Source: Amycolatopsis sp. EV170708-02-1 (GTDB lineage Bacteria; Actinomycetota; Actinomycetes; Mycobacteriales; Pseudonocardiaceae). From it: 64,000 nucleotides of DNA. The DNA is taken from contig NZ_CP092497.1 in the NCBI RefSeq assembly GCF_022479115.1, forward strand, positions 6,572,001 to 6,636,000. Direction: 5' to 3'. Positions 25,149 through 33,195 of this stretch are shown here, one piece after another. The notes beneath the pieces were generated by a model. The model worked only from the letters and a program-made list of their open reading frames with translations, did no database searches and was not told where the DNA came from. A program made the position numbers and the translations under genes. Position 1 is the first letter of the stretch. Each line of letters opens with the position of its first letter.

Positions 25149-25895
25149 ATGTCGATCGAAGCAGGCCTCGCCGAGGCGCAGCTCCGCCAGGCCCGCAACT
25201 CCGCCGCCTTCTGGGCGGCCACCGGCCGGTCCCGCGGTCACGAAGTGATCCGCCGCAACGGTTTTCTCGCCGTCGCCGGTGACGAGCGCGCGGGATTGCG
25301 TGTCCTGATCCAGGAACCCGGCCTCACCGACGGCGAGGTGGCGGAGATCACGGAGCTGGCCCGGCGGGCGACGGGCCCGGTGGACGCCGAGGATCCCTTC
25401 AGTGCCACGGATCTGAGCCACCTCGGGGATATGCGCAGCTGGCGGATGCCCGTCATGCTGCGTCCTCCCTCCCCGGTCGCCGAACCCTCGATGGAGGTGG
25501 TCCGGGTGCGCGGGGAGGAAGACCTGCGAGCCGCCGAACGCGCGGTCATCGCGGGCTTCGAACTCGACCGGTTCGAGCCCTACCGCGAGGGGGAGATGTT
25601 CCCCATGGCCCTGCTCCGGGAGCCGGGGGTCGACGTGTTCGTGGCACGGCTCGGCGGCGAGGTCGCCGGCGCGTGCGTCACCGTCGTCGAGGACGGCTTC
25701 GGCAGCCATTACTGGGTCGGCACGCCGCCGGCTTTCCGCTCTCGCGGCGTCGGGCGAGCCGTGATGCTCGGTTCACTCGTGCCCCTGACCGGAAAGCCGG
25801 TGACCCTCACCGCGTCCAAAGCGGGCAGGCCGCTGTACGAATCCCTCGGTTTCACCGTGGCCGGCGAGTCGACCTGGTGGGCTTCACGCTCCTAA
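25149..25895 (+). CDS. GNAT-family acetyltransferase, two-domain form
   Basis: 248 residues. The N-terminal half (about 1-110) resembles a degenerate GNAT-like domain, and the C-terminal half (about 115-245) is the active-type domain with VGTPPAFRSRGVGRAVML (RSRGVG acetyl-CoA loop) and PLYESLGFTVAGE as motif B. Substrate unknown. ATG 25149 is favoured by the abrupt appearance of a coding pattern and by divergence from the GNAT at 24621. The stop overlaps the convergent thiL stop by four bases. Confidence 0.85.
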   Translation: MSIEAGLAEAQLRQARNSAAFWAATGRSRGHEVIRRNGFLAVAGDERAGLRVLIQEPGLTDGEVAEITELARRATGPVDAEDPFSATDLSHLGDMRSWRMPVMLRPPSPVAEPSMEVVRVRGEEDLRAAERAVIAGFELDRFEPYREGEMFPMALLREPGVDVFVARLGGEVAGACVTVVEDGFGSHYWVGTPPAFRSRGVGRAVMLGSLVPLTGKPVTLTASKAGRPLYESLGFTVAGESTWWASRS

Positions 25896-26848
25896 CGCCA
25901 GTGCTGCCAGCCGCTGTCGTGGCCGTACCGCTTCCCGTCCACCGTGACCCCCGAATCCGGCATGGTGACCACGCCGATCTCGGTCCAGCCCTCCGGCAGT
26001 TCGGCGAACGAGGGGAAGGTGGCCGCGAACGCGTGGTCCTCGCCGCCGGTGAGCACCCATTTCAGCGGGTCGGCGCCGAGCGCGGTGCCGACCTCGGTCA
26101 GCCTGCTCGACACGTCGAGATCCGCCGTCCGCACGTCGATCCCCACGCCGGAGGCCTCGGCGATGTGGCCGAGGTCGGACAGGAGCCCGTCGGACACGTC
26201 GATCATCGAAGTCGCGCCGCCGTCGGCCGCGCGGATGCCCGCCTCGTAGTCCGGTTCGGGGCAGCGCTGCGCGTTCACCACGCTGACCGGTGACCGGAAA
26301 CCCCGGCCGAGCACGGCGAGACCGGCGGCCGCCCAGCCGAGCCGTCCGCAGACCGCGACGACGTCGCCGGGCCGCGCGCCGGACCGCGTCACCGGTTCCC
26401 GGCCGCCGAGGTCACCCAGTGCGGTGACACTGATCACGATCTGGTCGGCGCGCACCATGTCGCCGCCGACGATGCCGACCCCGGCGCGATCGGCCTCGAG
26501 CCACATGCCCTGGGTGAGTTCGGCGACGAGTGCCGTCGGAGTGTCCGAGGGGCAGGCGAATCCCATGAGGACGGACGTCGGGCGGGCGCCCATCGCGGCG
26601 ATGTCGGTGAGGTTCACCGCGACCGCCTTGCGGCCCACCTGCTCGGCACTGGACCAGTCGAGCCGGAAGTGGACGCCCTGCACGAGGACGTCGGTGGAGG
26701 CCACCGTCCGGCCGTCCGGGGTGGCCACGACGGCCGCGTCGTCCCCCGGTCCGAGCAGGGTCGACTCCGGCTGTTTCCGGCCTGCCGTCACCGCTTCGAT
26801 CAACCGGAATTCACCGGTCCCGGCGACCGTGCCGTCGTTCGGTGACAC
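25892..26848 (-). CDS. thiL: thiamine-monophosphate kinase
   Basis: 318 residues. Phosphorylates thiamine monophosphate to the active pyrophosphate, the final step of thiamine cofactor synthesis. AIR-synthase-like fold: LLGPGDDAAVV (Mg/ATP), STDVLVQGVHFRLDW, AVNLTDIAAMGARP, IVGGDMVRAD and MIDVSDGLLSDLGHIAE are all typical. Length is normal. Lies in the conserved rpmB-ung-thiL region, convergent with a GNAT gene and divergent from the Lrp-domain gene. Confidence 0.95.
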   Translation of the reverse strand: MSPNDGTVAGTGEFRLIEAVTAGRKQPESTLLGPGDDAAVVATPDGRTVASTDVLVQGVHFRLDWSSAEQVGRKAVAVNLTDIAAMGARPTSVLMGFACPSDTPTALVAELTQGMWLEADRAGVGIVGGDMVRADQIVISVTALGDLGGREPVTRSGARPGDVVAVCGRLGWAAAGLAVLGRGFRSPVSVVNAQRCPEPDYEAGIRAADGGATSMIDVSDGLLSDLGHIAEASGVGIDVRTADLDVSSRLTEVGTALGADPLKWVLTGGEDHAFAATFPSFAELPEGWTEIGVVTMPDSGVTVDGKRYGHDSGWQHWR

Positions 26849-26981
26849 CCGTCACCTCCACTTTCCCTTGTCCGGACAAATATCGATCACCGATAGTCGG
26901 AAGCCCTAGGTTTTTCCCGGGGCTGGCGATACGTTGCTACAACGTTCCTACCTTGAGCCGACTTTTACGAAGGGGCGCGCC

Positions 26982-27215
26982 GTGGTCCACGCATACATCC
27001 TCATCCAGACCGAGGTCGGCAAGGCCGCCGCGGTCGCCGCGGAGATCTCCACCATCTCCGGTGTCACCAGTTCGGAGGATGTCACCGGCCCGTACGACGT
27101 CATCGTCAAGGCCGCCGCCGACACCGTCGACCAGCTCGGCCAGCTCGTGGTCGCCAAGGTGCAGAACGTGGAGGGCATCACCCGTACGCTGACCTGCCCG
27201 GTGGTGCATCTCTGA
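26982..27215 (+). CDS. stand-alone Lrp/AsnC ligand-binding (RAM) domain protein
   Basis: 77 residues from GTG 26982 with AAGGGG upstream. It contains only the alpha/beta RAM effector-binding domain of Lrp/AsnC regulators (HAYILIQTEVGKAAAVAAE to RTLTCPVVHL); there is no HTH. Such SraA-like proteins bind amino acids or partner with full-length regulators. Typical neighbour of thiL in actinobacteria. The next gene starts 19 bp downstream, suggesting co-transcription. Confidence 0.88.
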   Translation: MVHAYILIQTEVGKAAAVAAEISTISGVTSSEDVTGPYDVIVKAAADTVDQLGQLVVAKVQNVEGITRTLTCPVVHL

Positions 27216-27234
27216 GAGGTGGTGTAGTGGTCCG

Positions 27235-27777
27235 GTGGCTGACACGGACACCGGCGCTCCCCCGAAACCCCTGCTGATCGCGGCCGCCTGCCTGGCGATC
27301 CTGCTCGTCGCGGGGGTGGCCGTCTTCGGGCTGACCCGCGGCGCGGAATCCGACGCCCCGGCCGCGGACGGCCCGCTCCCGCTCGTCCCGGTCCCGGCGC
27401 CGCAGTCGGGGTCACCCGAATGCGCGAAACTCATCGGCGCGCTCCCCCACGAGCTCACGTCGTCCGGCGCCACGCTGGTCCGGCGGACGCTGGCCGATCC
27501 CGCCCCCGAGGCGACGATCGGCTGGGGCACCGGCGACCCGGTGGTCCTGCGGTGCGGTCTCGGGAAGCCGCCGGAGCTGACCCGGACCTCGCAGCTGCGG
27601 ACGATCAACGGCGTCCAGTGGCTGCAGGTCGAGGGTGAGGGCACCGCGACGTGGTTCGTGGTGGACCGCCCCGTCTACACCGCGCTCACCGTGCCGGACA
27701 CCGCGGGGACCGGGCCGCTCCAGACCGTTTCCGAGGTCATCGCCGCCAATCTCCCCGCGGTGCCGCTGCGGTTCTGA
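27235..27777 (+). CDS. DUF3515-family membrane-anchored protein
   Basis: 180 residues from GTG 27235. One N-terminal transmembrane helix (about 13-33) precedes a roughly 130-residue extracytoplasmic domain with two cysteines (about residues 62 and 105) and a W-x-x-V-E-G-E region, fitting the actinobacterial DUF3515 family. Function unknown; the family is usually found beside thiL and an Lrp-domain gene, as here. Convergent with the dehydrogenase at 27782, with a 4-bp gap. Confidence 0.8.
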   Translation: MADTDTGAPPKPLLIAAACLAILLVAGVAVFGLTRGAESDAPAADGPLPLVPVPAPQSGSPECAKLIGALPHELTSSGATLVRRTLADPAPEATIGWGTGDPVVLRCGLGKPPELTRTSQLRTINGVQWLQVEGEGTATWFVVDRPVYTALTVPDTAGTGPLQTVSEVIAANLPAVPLRF

Positions 27778-27781
27778 GCGA

Positions 27782-28750
27782 TCAGGGCAGAAGCAGGCTC
27801 TTCCCGGTGTACCGCCGCGCCTCGATGTCCGAGTGCGCGGCGGACGCCTCCGCCAGCGGATACGTCCGGCCGATGACCGGCGTCAGCCTCCCGCCTGCCG
27901 CCTGCCGCAGCACTTCCCGCACCCGGCGCGGGTTGTCCGGCCAGAATCCGACCAGCTGCGCCATGTCCACAACGGACAGCCGGGCGCGGTCGGCGTCGCC
28001 GAACACGGTCTCCGCTCCGCTGGACATGCCGTAGCCGGAGAACCGGCCGCCGTTCTTCAGCAACGCGATCGAGGCGGCGCCGAGCTCGCCTCCGACGCCG
28101 TCGAAGACCACGTCCAGGCGGTGGCCGCCGGTAAGGGCGAGGACCTCGCCCGTCCAGTCGGCCACCGAGTAGTCGACCGGCTCGGCGCCCAGTTTCCGCG
28201 CGATCGCCGCTTTTTCCTCACCGCGCACCGCCGCGATGACCGTCGCGCCCGCGGCGCGGGCGAGCTGCACCAGCACGCTGCCGAGCCCGCCGACGCCGGG
28301 CACCACCAGGACTCGCTCCCCGGCGGTGACCGGGGTCTTCTCCAGCAACGCCAGCGCGGTACTGCCGTCGTCGAACAGGGCCACCGCGTGCCGGGGGTCC
28401 AGCCCCTCCGGAATCACGAAGGTGTCGTCCGGCAGCGCGACGACCGTGTCCGCGTATCCCCCGCCGTATCCACCGGGCGCGTGGGCGAGGACCCGCTCGC
28501 CCAGCCAGGCCGCGTCGACTCCGGCACCCACCGCGTCGACGGTGCCCGCCACCGAGCCTCCGGGCACGTACGGTGGCTCGACCGCGAACACGTCGGGCCC
28601 GTCGCCTCGCCGGATGAGGGCGTCGAGCCAGCCGACCCCGGCCGCCGTCACCGCGACGCGGAGCTCCCCCGCACCGGGTTCGGGAGTGGGGACTTCGACC
28701 TGCTCGAGGACGTCGGGACCGCCGAACCGGGACACTCTGATCTCACGCAT
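27782..28750 (-). CDS. zinc-type alcohol dehydrogenase-like / quinone oxidoreductase
   Basis: 322 residues. Medium-chain dehydrogenase/reductase fold: GroES-like domain (about 25-110), then a Rossmann domain with VPGVGGLGSVLVQLARAAGA (AxxGxxG-type nucleotide site, about 150). The structural and catalytic Zn cysteines of alcohol dehydrogenases are absent, so it belongs to the zinc-free NADPH:quinone reductase-like group. Probably an NADPH-dependent reductase of enones or quinones. 33 bp separate it from the MocR gene upstream on the same strand; co-regulation is possible. Confidence 0.85.
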   Translation of the reverse strand: MREIRVSRFGGPDVLEQVEVPTPEPGAGELRVAVTAAGVGWLDALIRRGDGPDVFAVEPPYVPGGSVAGTVDAVGAGVDAAWLGERVLAHAPGGYGGGYADTVVALPDDTFVIPEGLDPRHAVALFDDGSTALALLEKTPVTAGERVLVVPGVGGLGSVLVQLARAAGATVIAAVRGEEKAAIARKLGAEPVDYSVADWTGEVLALTGGHRLDVVFDGVGGELGAASIALLKNGGRFSGYGMSSGAETVFGDADRARLSVVDMAQLVGFWPDNPRRVREVLRQAAGGRLTPVIGRTYPLAEASAAHSDIEARRYTGKSLLLP

Positions 28751-28783
28751 GATCGCAAGCTATGACCTCCAGCAAGGTGGAGG

Positions 28784-30142
28784 TCAACAGAGCACGGGAA
28801 TCAGCGGTTCGAGCGCGGAGTGGAGCGCCTCGCGCGAGCAGCCCGCGTAGCCGATGAGGTTCCCGAACACCGTCGGTGTCCCGGCGAAATGCCGGGCCAG
28901 CCCGTCGAGCCGGATCCCGGCGCGTTCCGCCGCCGCCATCCGTGCCGCTTCCTGGTCCGCCGATCCACAAGGGACGACCAGATGCGCGCCCGCGTCGTCG
29001 CCGAGCACCGGGATCCCCGCCGACGTCAGCGCGGCCGACACGAGGGACCGGCGCTCCGACAGTTCTCGCCGGAGCTTCCGCAGATGCCTGCCCAGATCGC
29101 CGTGGCGCGCCAGTTCGGCGAGCACCCGCTGCCCCGCGGGCGACGGTCGCGTTCCGGTCGCCTCGCGGTACTCCAGCACCGAGGCCGCGACCGGGGCGGG
29201 CGCGACCATCCAGCCCGCGCCGAGCGCCGGGGTGAGGATCTTGCTCGTGGTCCCGAGATGCGCGACGACGTCGGGTGCGAGCGCGGCCAGCAGCGGCAGC
29301 GGGGCGACGTCGAACCGCAGCTCGCCGTCGTAGTCGTCCTCGATCACCAGCATGCCTTGGGCACGGGCGAGTTCGACCAGGTCGACCCGGCGGGACGCGC
29401 TCATCCGGCTGCCGAGCGGGTACTGGTGCGCGGGCGAGCAGTACACCGCGCGCACGTCGGCGGGAACGGCGTCCGGGCGCAGGCCCTCTTCGTCGACCGG
29501 GACGGGCACGACCTCCATCCCCGCCCGGCGGAACGCCTGCACGGCCCGCTGATAACCCGGCTCTTCGATCGCGACACGGTCACCGCGCGAGAGCATCGCG
29601 CCGGCGAGTTCGATCACCGCGGCCGTCGTCCCGCCGGTCGCGAGCACCGTCCCGGCCGCGAGGCCGCGGTGCCGCAGCAGATGTTCGGACACGGCGTCCC
29701 GGTACGCGGGCAGGCCGGCCCTGTCCTCGCGGTAGGTCGGGCGCGGATCGGCGGCGGCCCGCCACGCGCGGCGCCAAGCTGCCCTCTCGACGCCGTCGGC
29801 CCACGGGACGCCCGGGGTGAGGTCGACCAGCGTGGGCGGCGCGGCGGGAGAGCCGGGCGCTGGGCCCTTCGACGGCCTGTCCGCGGGCGGCGTGGTGGTG
29901 ACGTACGTGCCGGAGCCGTGGCGGCCGGCGATCCAGCCCTCCGCGTGGAGCTGCTCGTACGCGGCCGACGTCACCGTGCGGCTGACGCCGAGACGGCTCG
30001 CGAGCGCCCTGGTCGAGGGAAGCCTGTCCCCGCCGCGCAGATGCCCGTCGCCCGCGGCCGCGCGCAACGCGTCGGCCAGCTGGACCGCGAGCGGGACGGC
30101 CGAATCGCGGTCGAGGCTGACCGGCAGAGCGGTGTCGGACAT
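28784..30142 (-). CDS. MocR-type PLP-dependent transcriptional regulator (PdxR-like)
   Basis: 452 residues. N-terminal GntR winged helix (about 10-80, GDRLPSTRALASRLGVSRTV) joined to a class-I aminotransferase-fold domain (about 100-450). The PLP Schiff-base lysine lies in HLGTTSKILTPALGAGWMV; YCSPAHQYPLG and IEDDYDGELRFD are fold-type I signatures. MocR regulators sense PLP or a PLP-adduct; PdxR members activate vitamin B6 synthesis. Here the divergent neighbour is an FMN-binding pyridoxamine-oxidase-like gene, so it is the likely target. Good GGAG site before ATG 30142. Confidence 0.9.
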   Translation of the reverse strand: MSDTALPVSLDRDSAVPLAVQLADALRAAAGDGHLRGGDRLPSTRALASRLGVSRTVTSAAYEQLHAEGWIAGRHGSGTYVTTTPPADRPSKGPAPGSPAAPPTLVDLTPGVPWADGVERAAWRRAWRAAADPRPTYREDRAGLPAYRDAVSEHLLRHRGLAAGTVLATGGTTAAVIELAGAMLSRGDRVAIEEPGYQRAVQAFRRAGMEVVPVPVDEEGLRPDAVPADVRAVYCSPAHQYPLGSRMSASRRVDLVELARAQGMLVIEDDYDGELRFDVAPLPLLAALAPDVVAHLGTTSKILTPALGAGWMVAPAPVAASVLEYREATGTRPSPAGQRVLAELARHGDLGRHLRKLRRELSERRSLVSAALTSAGIPVLGDDAGAHLVVPCGSADQEAARMAAAERAGIRLDGLARHFAGTPTVFGNLIGYAGCSREALHSALEPLIPVLC

Positions 30143-30164
30143 GGGTTACTCCACACTGGAGGGA

Positions 30165-30211
30165 AGTGGCCTTCTCAAGTATAGGAGAATTGGACATTAT
30201 TACAGGCCACT
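30165..30211. promoter_or_regulatory. divergent promoter/operator between MocR gene and PNPOx-like gene
   Basis: Inverted repeats AGTGGCC (30165-30171) and GGCCACT (30205-30211) flank an AT-rich core that itself contains TTCTC/GAGAA. On the plus strand TTCTCA and CATTAT are spaced 17 bases apart, a possible sigma-70-like promoter; TATACT on the minus strand could serve MocR. Candidate MocR-binding region. Confidence 0.5.
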
Positions 30212-30232
30212 CGCGTGGGTGAGACTGGTCGC

Positions 30233-30886
30233 ATGTCGACCCCGCTCTCTCCCACCGACCGGACCACCCTCGGCCGCAAGAAGGACCGTGCGCTCACCGA
30301 CCGCTCGGCGCTGTACGCGGTGCTCGACGAAGGCCTGATCTGCCATCTCGGCATCGTGCGCGACGGCGTCCCGCTGGTCATCCCGACCGGCTACGGCCGC
30401 GACGGCAACACGCTCTACCTGCACGGATCGACCGGAGCGAGGAGTATGCGCGACTCCGACGGCGTCGAGGTCTGCGTCACGGTGACCCTGCTCGACGGCA
30501 TCGTCTACGCGCGCTCGGTCAACAACCACTCGATGAACTACCGCAGCGCGGTGATCCTGGGCAAGGCGGCCGCGGTCACCGATCGCGACCGGAAGATGCA
30601 CGGCCTCCACGTGCTGACCGACCACCTCGCGCCCGGTTCGTGGGAACACGCGCGGGACATCAACGCGAAGGAGTTCGCGTCCGTGTCGGTCCTGGAGCTG
30701 GACCTCACCGAGGCGTCGGTGAAGATGCGCGGCGCAGGCCCCGACGATCCCGAGGACGACGTCGCGGCCGACCTCTCGTGGGCGGGGGTGCTGCCGGTGC
30801 GGACCGTGTTCGGGGAACCGGAGCCGTCGGCCGATCTCGTGGGCGAGTGGACGGTGCCGGACCATGTGAAGCGGCGCGTCGGGTAG
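30233..30886 (+). CDS. pyridoxamine 5'-phosphate oxidase-like FMN-binding protein
   Basis: 217 residues from ATG 30233 (an in-frame GTG at 30215 is also possible). Split-barrel flavin-binding fold of the PNPOx-like superfamily: ICHLGIVRDGVPLVIPTGYGR opens the barrel, LYLHGSTGARSMRD is the phosphate-binding loop, NYRSAVILGKAAAVTD continues it. Family members of this sort (nitroimidazole-resistance-like) bind FMN or F420 and reduce or bind small molecules. Divergent from a MocR gene and so possibly responsive to B6 status. Ends 6 bp before a palindromic terminator. Confidence 0.83.
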   Translation: MSTPLSPTDRTTLGRKKDRALTDRSALYAVLDEGLICHLGIVRDGVPLVIPTGYGRDGNTLYLHGSTGARSMRDSDGVEVCVTVTLLDGIVYARSVNNHSMNYRSAVILGKAAAVTDRDRKMHGLHVLTDHLAPGSWEHARDINAKEFASVSVLELDLTEASVKMRGAGPDDPEDDVAADLSWAGVLPVRTVFGEPEPSADLVGEWTVPDHVKRRVG

Positions 30887-30891
30887 TGGGC

Positions 30892-30937
30892 CTCGTGAGT
30901 GGTGAGGACGGTTCTAACCGTCCTCACCACTCACGAG
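30892..30937. terminator. 46-bp perfect palindrome, repeat family A
   Basis: Perfect 22-base arms around CT, identical to the element at 3288 except for a compensating pair of changes (TAAGG/CCTTA there, TGAGG/CCTCA here). It lies between two convergent genes and even supplies the stop codon of the kinase gene (bases 30931-30933). Likely bidirectional terminator. Confidence 0.8.
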
Positions 30938-32367
30938 CGGTGGCGCGGCAGCCGCACGGTGAACGTCGTCGCCCCCGGCACGCTCTCGACCTCGATCGTC
31001 CCGCCGTGCGCCGAAACCAGCGAGAGCACCACCGAGAGCCCGAGCCCGGTGCCGCCGTTGCCGCGGGTGCGGGCGGTGTCCACCCGGTAGAACCGGTCGA
31101 AGATCCGCTCCCGTGCATCCGGCGGGATGCCGGGCCCGGCGTCGCTCACCCGCAGGACGACCTCCGAGTCCGAAGCCGTGGCCGACAACGTGACCGGCGT
31201 CCCGGGCGGCGTGTGCACCGCGGCATTGGCGAGCAGATTGTCCAGCACCTGCCGCAGGCGCACCGGATCCGCTTGCAGGACAACACCTTCCGGTAACGCG
31301 CCGATGCTCAGCGGATGCTCCGGGCGTCCGGCGGCGAAGGCCTCCCCCGCGTCGGTGATCAGCTCGGCGACATCGACGCCGACCAGCCGCAGCGGCGCCT
31401 CGGTCTCCGGCGCGTCGAGGCGCGCGAGGAGCAGGAGGTCGTCGACGAGCACACTCATCCGCTGCGTCTCTTCCCTGATCTTCGACAGATGCGCCTCGCG
31501 TTCGGCGGGTTCGTTCGCCGCTGCGTAGCGGAAAAGCTCGGCGTAGCCCCGGATCGACGTCAGCGGTGTGCGCAGTTCGTGCGAGGCGTCGGCGATGAAC
31601 CGCCGCAGCCGTTCGTTCGCCTCCCGGCGCGCGACCAGCGAGGAATCGAGGTGCGCCAGCATGACGTTGAACGCCGTCCGCAGTTCCTCGACCTCGGCGC
31701 CGCCGCCACTCGCCTGCGCGCGCACCGGGAGATCGGCGTTCGTGGTGAGGTCGTGCGACGCGATGTCGTGCGCCGTCCCGGCCATGTCGCTCAACGGCCG
31801 CAGCCCGCGCCGCAGCACCAGCCGCCCCGCGATCACCAGCACCGCGAGCGCCAGCAGGAACGCGACGACCTCGACCATGATCAGCTGGCTGACCGTCCGG
31901 TCCAGATCGGCCTGCGGCGCGGCGCTGACCAGCACGATGTTCTGCGCCGGTTCGATCGGGCAGGCCCGGACCCGGTACGTGCCCTTGTCCTCGATGTAGA
32001 CGGTGCGCAGGACCTCGGTCCGCGTCGCGTCCTCGGCGACCTTTGCCAGTGCCTTCGTGTCCGGCGGCAGGGAACCGCCCGCCTGCGGCAGCGCGTCGCC
32101 GTTCTGCACCGCGAAGACGGCGGAGAACCAGCCGTAGGCCTGCTGCGGTTTCCCGCCGTGCGTGGTGCGCAGCGACGGCACCTGGCTGATCTGGGTCTTG
32201 GCGAGCTGTTCGTCGAGCCGGTCGTTCAGATAGCCCTTCATGATGCCGACCATCACGGTGCCGACCACGGCGAACACGACCAGTGCCAGCGCGCCGAGCC
32301 CGAGCGCCAGCCGGGTCCCGAGCCTCGACCGGCGCCACGCGTCGTACCACCGGCGCAACATCCTCAT
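30931..32367 (-). CDS. two-component sensor histidine kinase
   Basis: 478 residues. N-terminal helix (about 17-45), extracytoplasmic sensor (about 46-160) with one cysteine, second helix (about 163-185), HAMP linker (about 186-245), DHp domain with RRFIADASHELRTPLTSIRGYAE (phosphoacceptor His) and HATPase with NLLANAAVHTPPGTP, SDAGPGIPPDARERIF and GNGGTGLGLSVV. Transmembrane kinase of the MprB/TcrY type. ATG overlaps the response regulator stop (ATGA), so the pair is translationally coupled. The stop codon lies inside the palindromic repeat. Signal unknown. Confidence 0.93.
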   Translation of the reverse strand: MRMLRRWYDAWRRSRLGTRLALGLGALALVVFAVVGTVMVGIMKGYLNDRLDEQLAKTQISQVPSLRTTHGGKPQQAYGWFSAVFAVQNGDALPQAGGSLPPDTKALAKVAEDATRTEVLRTVYIEDKGTYRVRACPIEPAQNIVLVSAAPQADLDRTVSQLIMVEVVAFLLALAVLVIAGRLVLRRGLRPLSDMAGTAHDIASHDLTTNADLPVRAQASGGGAEVEELRTAFNVMLAHLDSSLVARREANERLRRFIADASHELRTPLTSIRGYAELFRYAAANEPAEREAHLSKIREETQRMSVLVDDLLLLARLDAPETEAPLRLVGVDVAELITDAGEAFAAGRPEHPLSIGALPEGVVLQADPVRLRQVLDNLLANAAVHTPPGTPVTLSATASDSEVVLRVSDAGPGIPPDARERIFDRFYRVDTARTRGNGGTGLGLSVVLSLVSAHGGTIEVESVPGATTFTVRLPRHRS

Positions 32368-33059
32368 CTCGACGCCTGGCGCACGACGTAGCCCACGCCG
32401 CGCACGGTGTGGATCAGCGGCTCGTCGCCCGTGTCGAGTTTGCGGCGCAGATGCGAGATGACGAGTTCGACCACATTGGACCGGCCGCCGAAGTCGTACT
32501 CCCAGACGTGGTCGAGGATCTGTGCCTTCGTCATCACCGAAGGCGAATGCCGCATGAGGTAGCGCAGCAGTTCGTACTCGGTCGGGGTCAGGTCGGCCGG
32601 TTCGCCGTCGCGGGCGACCTCGCGGGTGTCCTCGTTGAGGGTCAGGTCGCCGACCCGCAGCACCGCGGCCTTCGCCTGATTGGTGCTCCGCCGCAGGACC
32701 GCGCGCAGGCGCGCCATCAGTTCCTCGACGGAGAACGGTTTGACGAGGTAGTCGTCACCGCCCCGGGTGAGCCCGGCGACCCGGTCGGCGGTCGCGTCCT
32801 TCGCGGTGAGGAAGACCACGGGTACCGCCGTCCCGGCCTCGCGGAGCTTGTCCAGCACGGTGAACCCGTCGATCCCGGGCAGCATCAGGTCGAGCACGAC
32901 GATGTCGGGCACGAATTCGGCCGCCTTGGCCAGCGCGGCCTCACCCGATCCGGCGGTCACGGCCTGCCAGCCCTCGTAGCGGGCGACGGTGGCCACCAGA
33001 TCGGCGATATGCGGCTCGTCGTCCACCACCAGCAGGCGCACGGGGTTCTCGGTGTTCAC
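32364..33059 (-). CDS. OmpR/PhoB-family response regulator
   Basis: 231 residues from GTG 33059, with GGAGG at eight-base spacing. Receiver domain about 8-120 (VRLLVVDDEPHI, IVVLDLMLPGIDGF with the phosphoacceptor Asp, LTAKD, YLVKPF), winged-helix DNA-binding domain about 137-231 ending in HTVRGVGYVVR. First gene of the regulator-kinase operon. The opposite strand carries the flavin electron-transfer operon 136 bp away, a typical arrangement for a regulator and its target. Confidence 0.94.
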   Translation of the reverse strand: MNTENPVRLLVVDDEPHIADLVATVARYEGWQAVTAGSGEAALAKAAEFVPDIVVLDLMLPGIDGFTVLDKLREAGTAVPVVFLTAKDATADRVAGLTRGGDDYLVKPFSVEELMARLRAVLRRSTNQAKAAVLRVGDLTLNEDTREVARDGEPADLTPTEYELLRYLMRHSPSVMTKAQILDHVWEYDFGGRSNVVELVISHLRRKLDTGDEPLIHTVRGVGYVVRQASR

Positions 33060-33195
33060 AACGCCATCCTCCGTGAACGCGCGCGCGAGGGCGAGGCGGG
33101 ACCGCACAAGACAGCAAGCCGACAGCTTCCGCCAAGAAAGGTCACAGGTTGGCACAGCAGGCTCGGGCACTGAACCGGACCGGAAGGGACCACGT

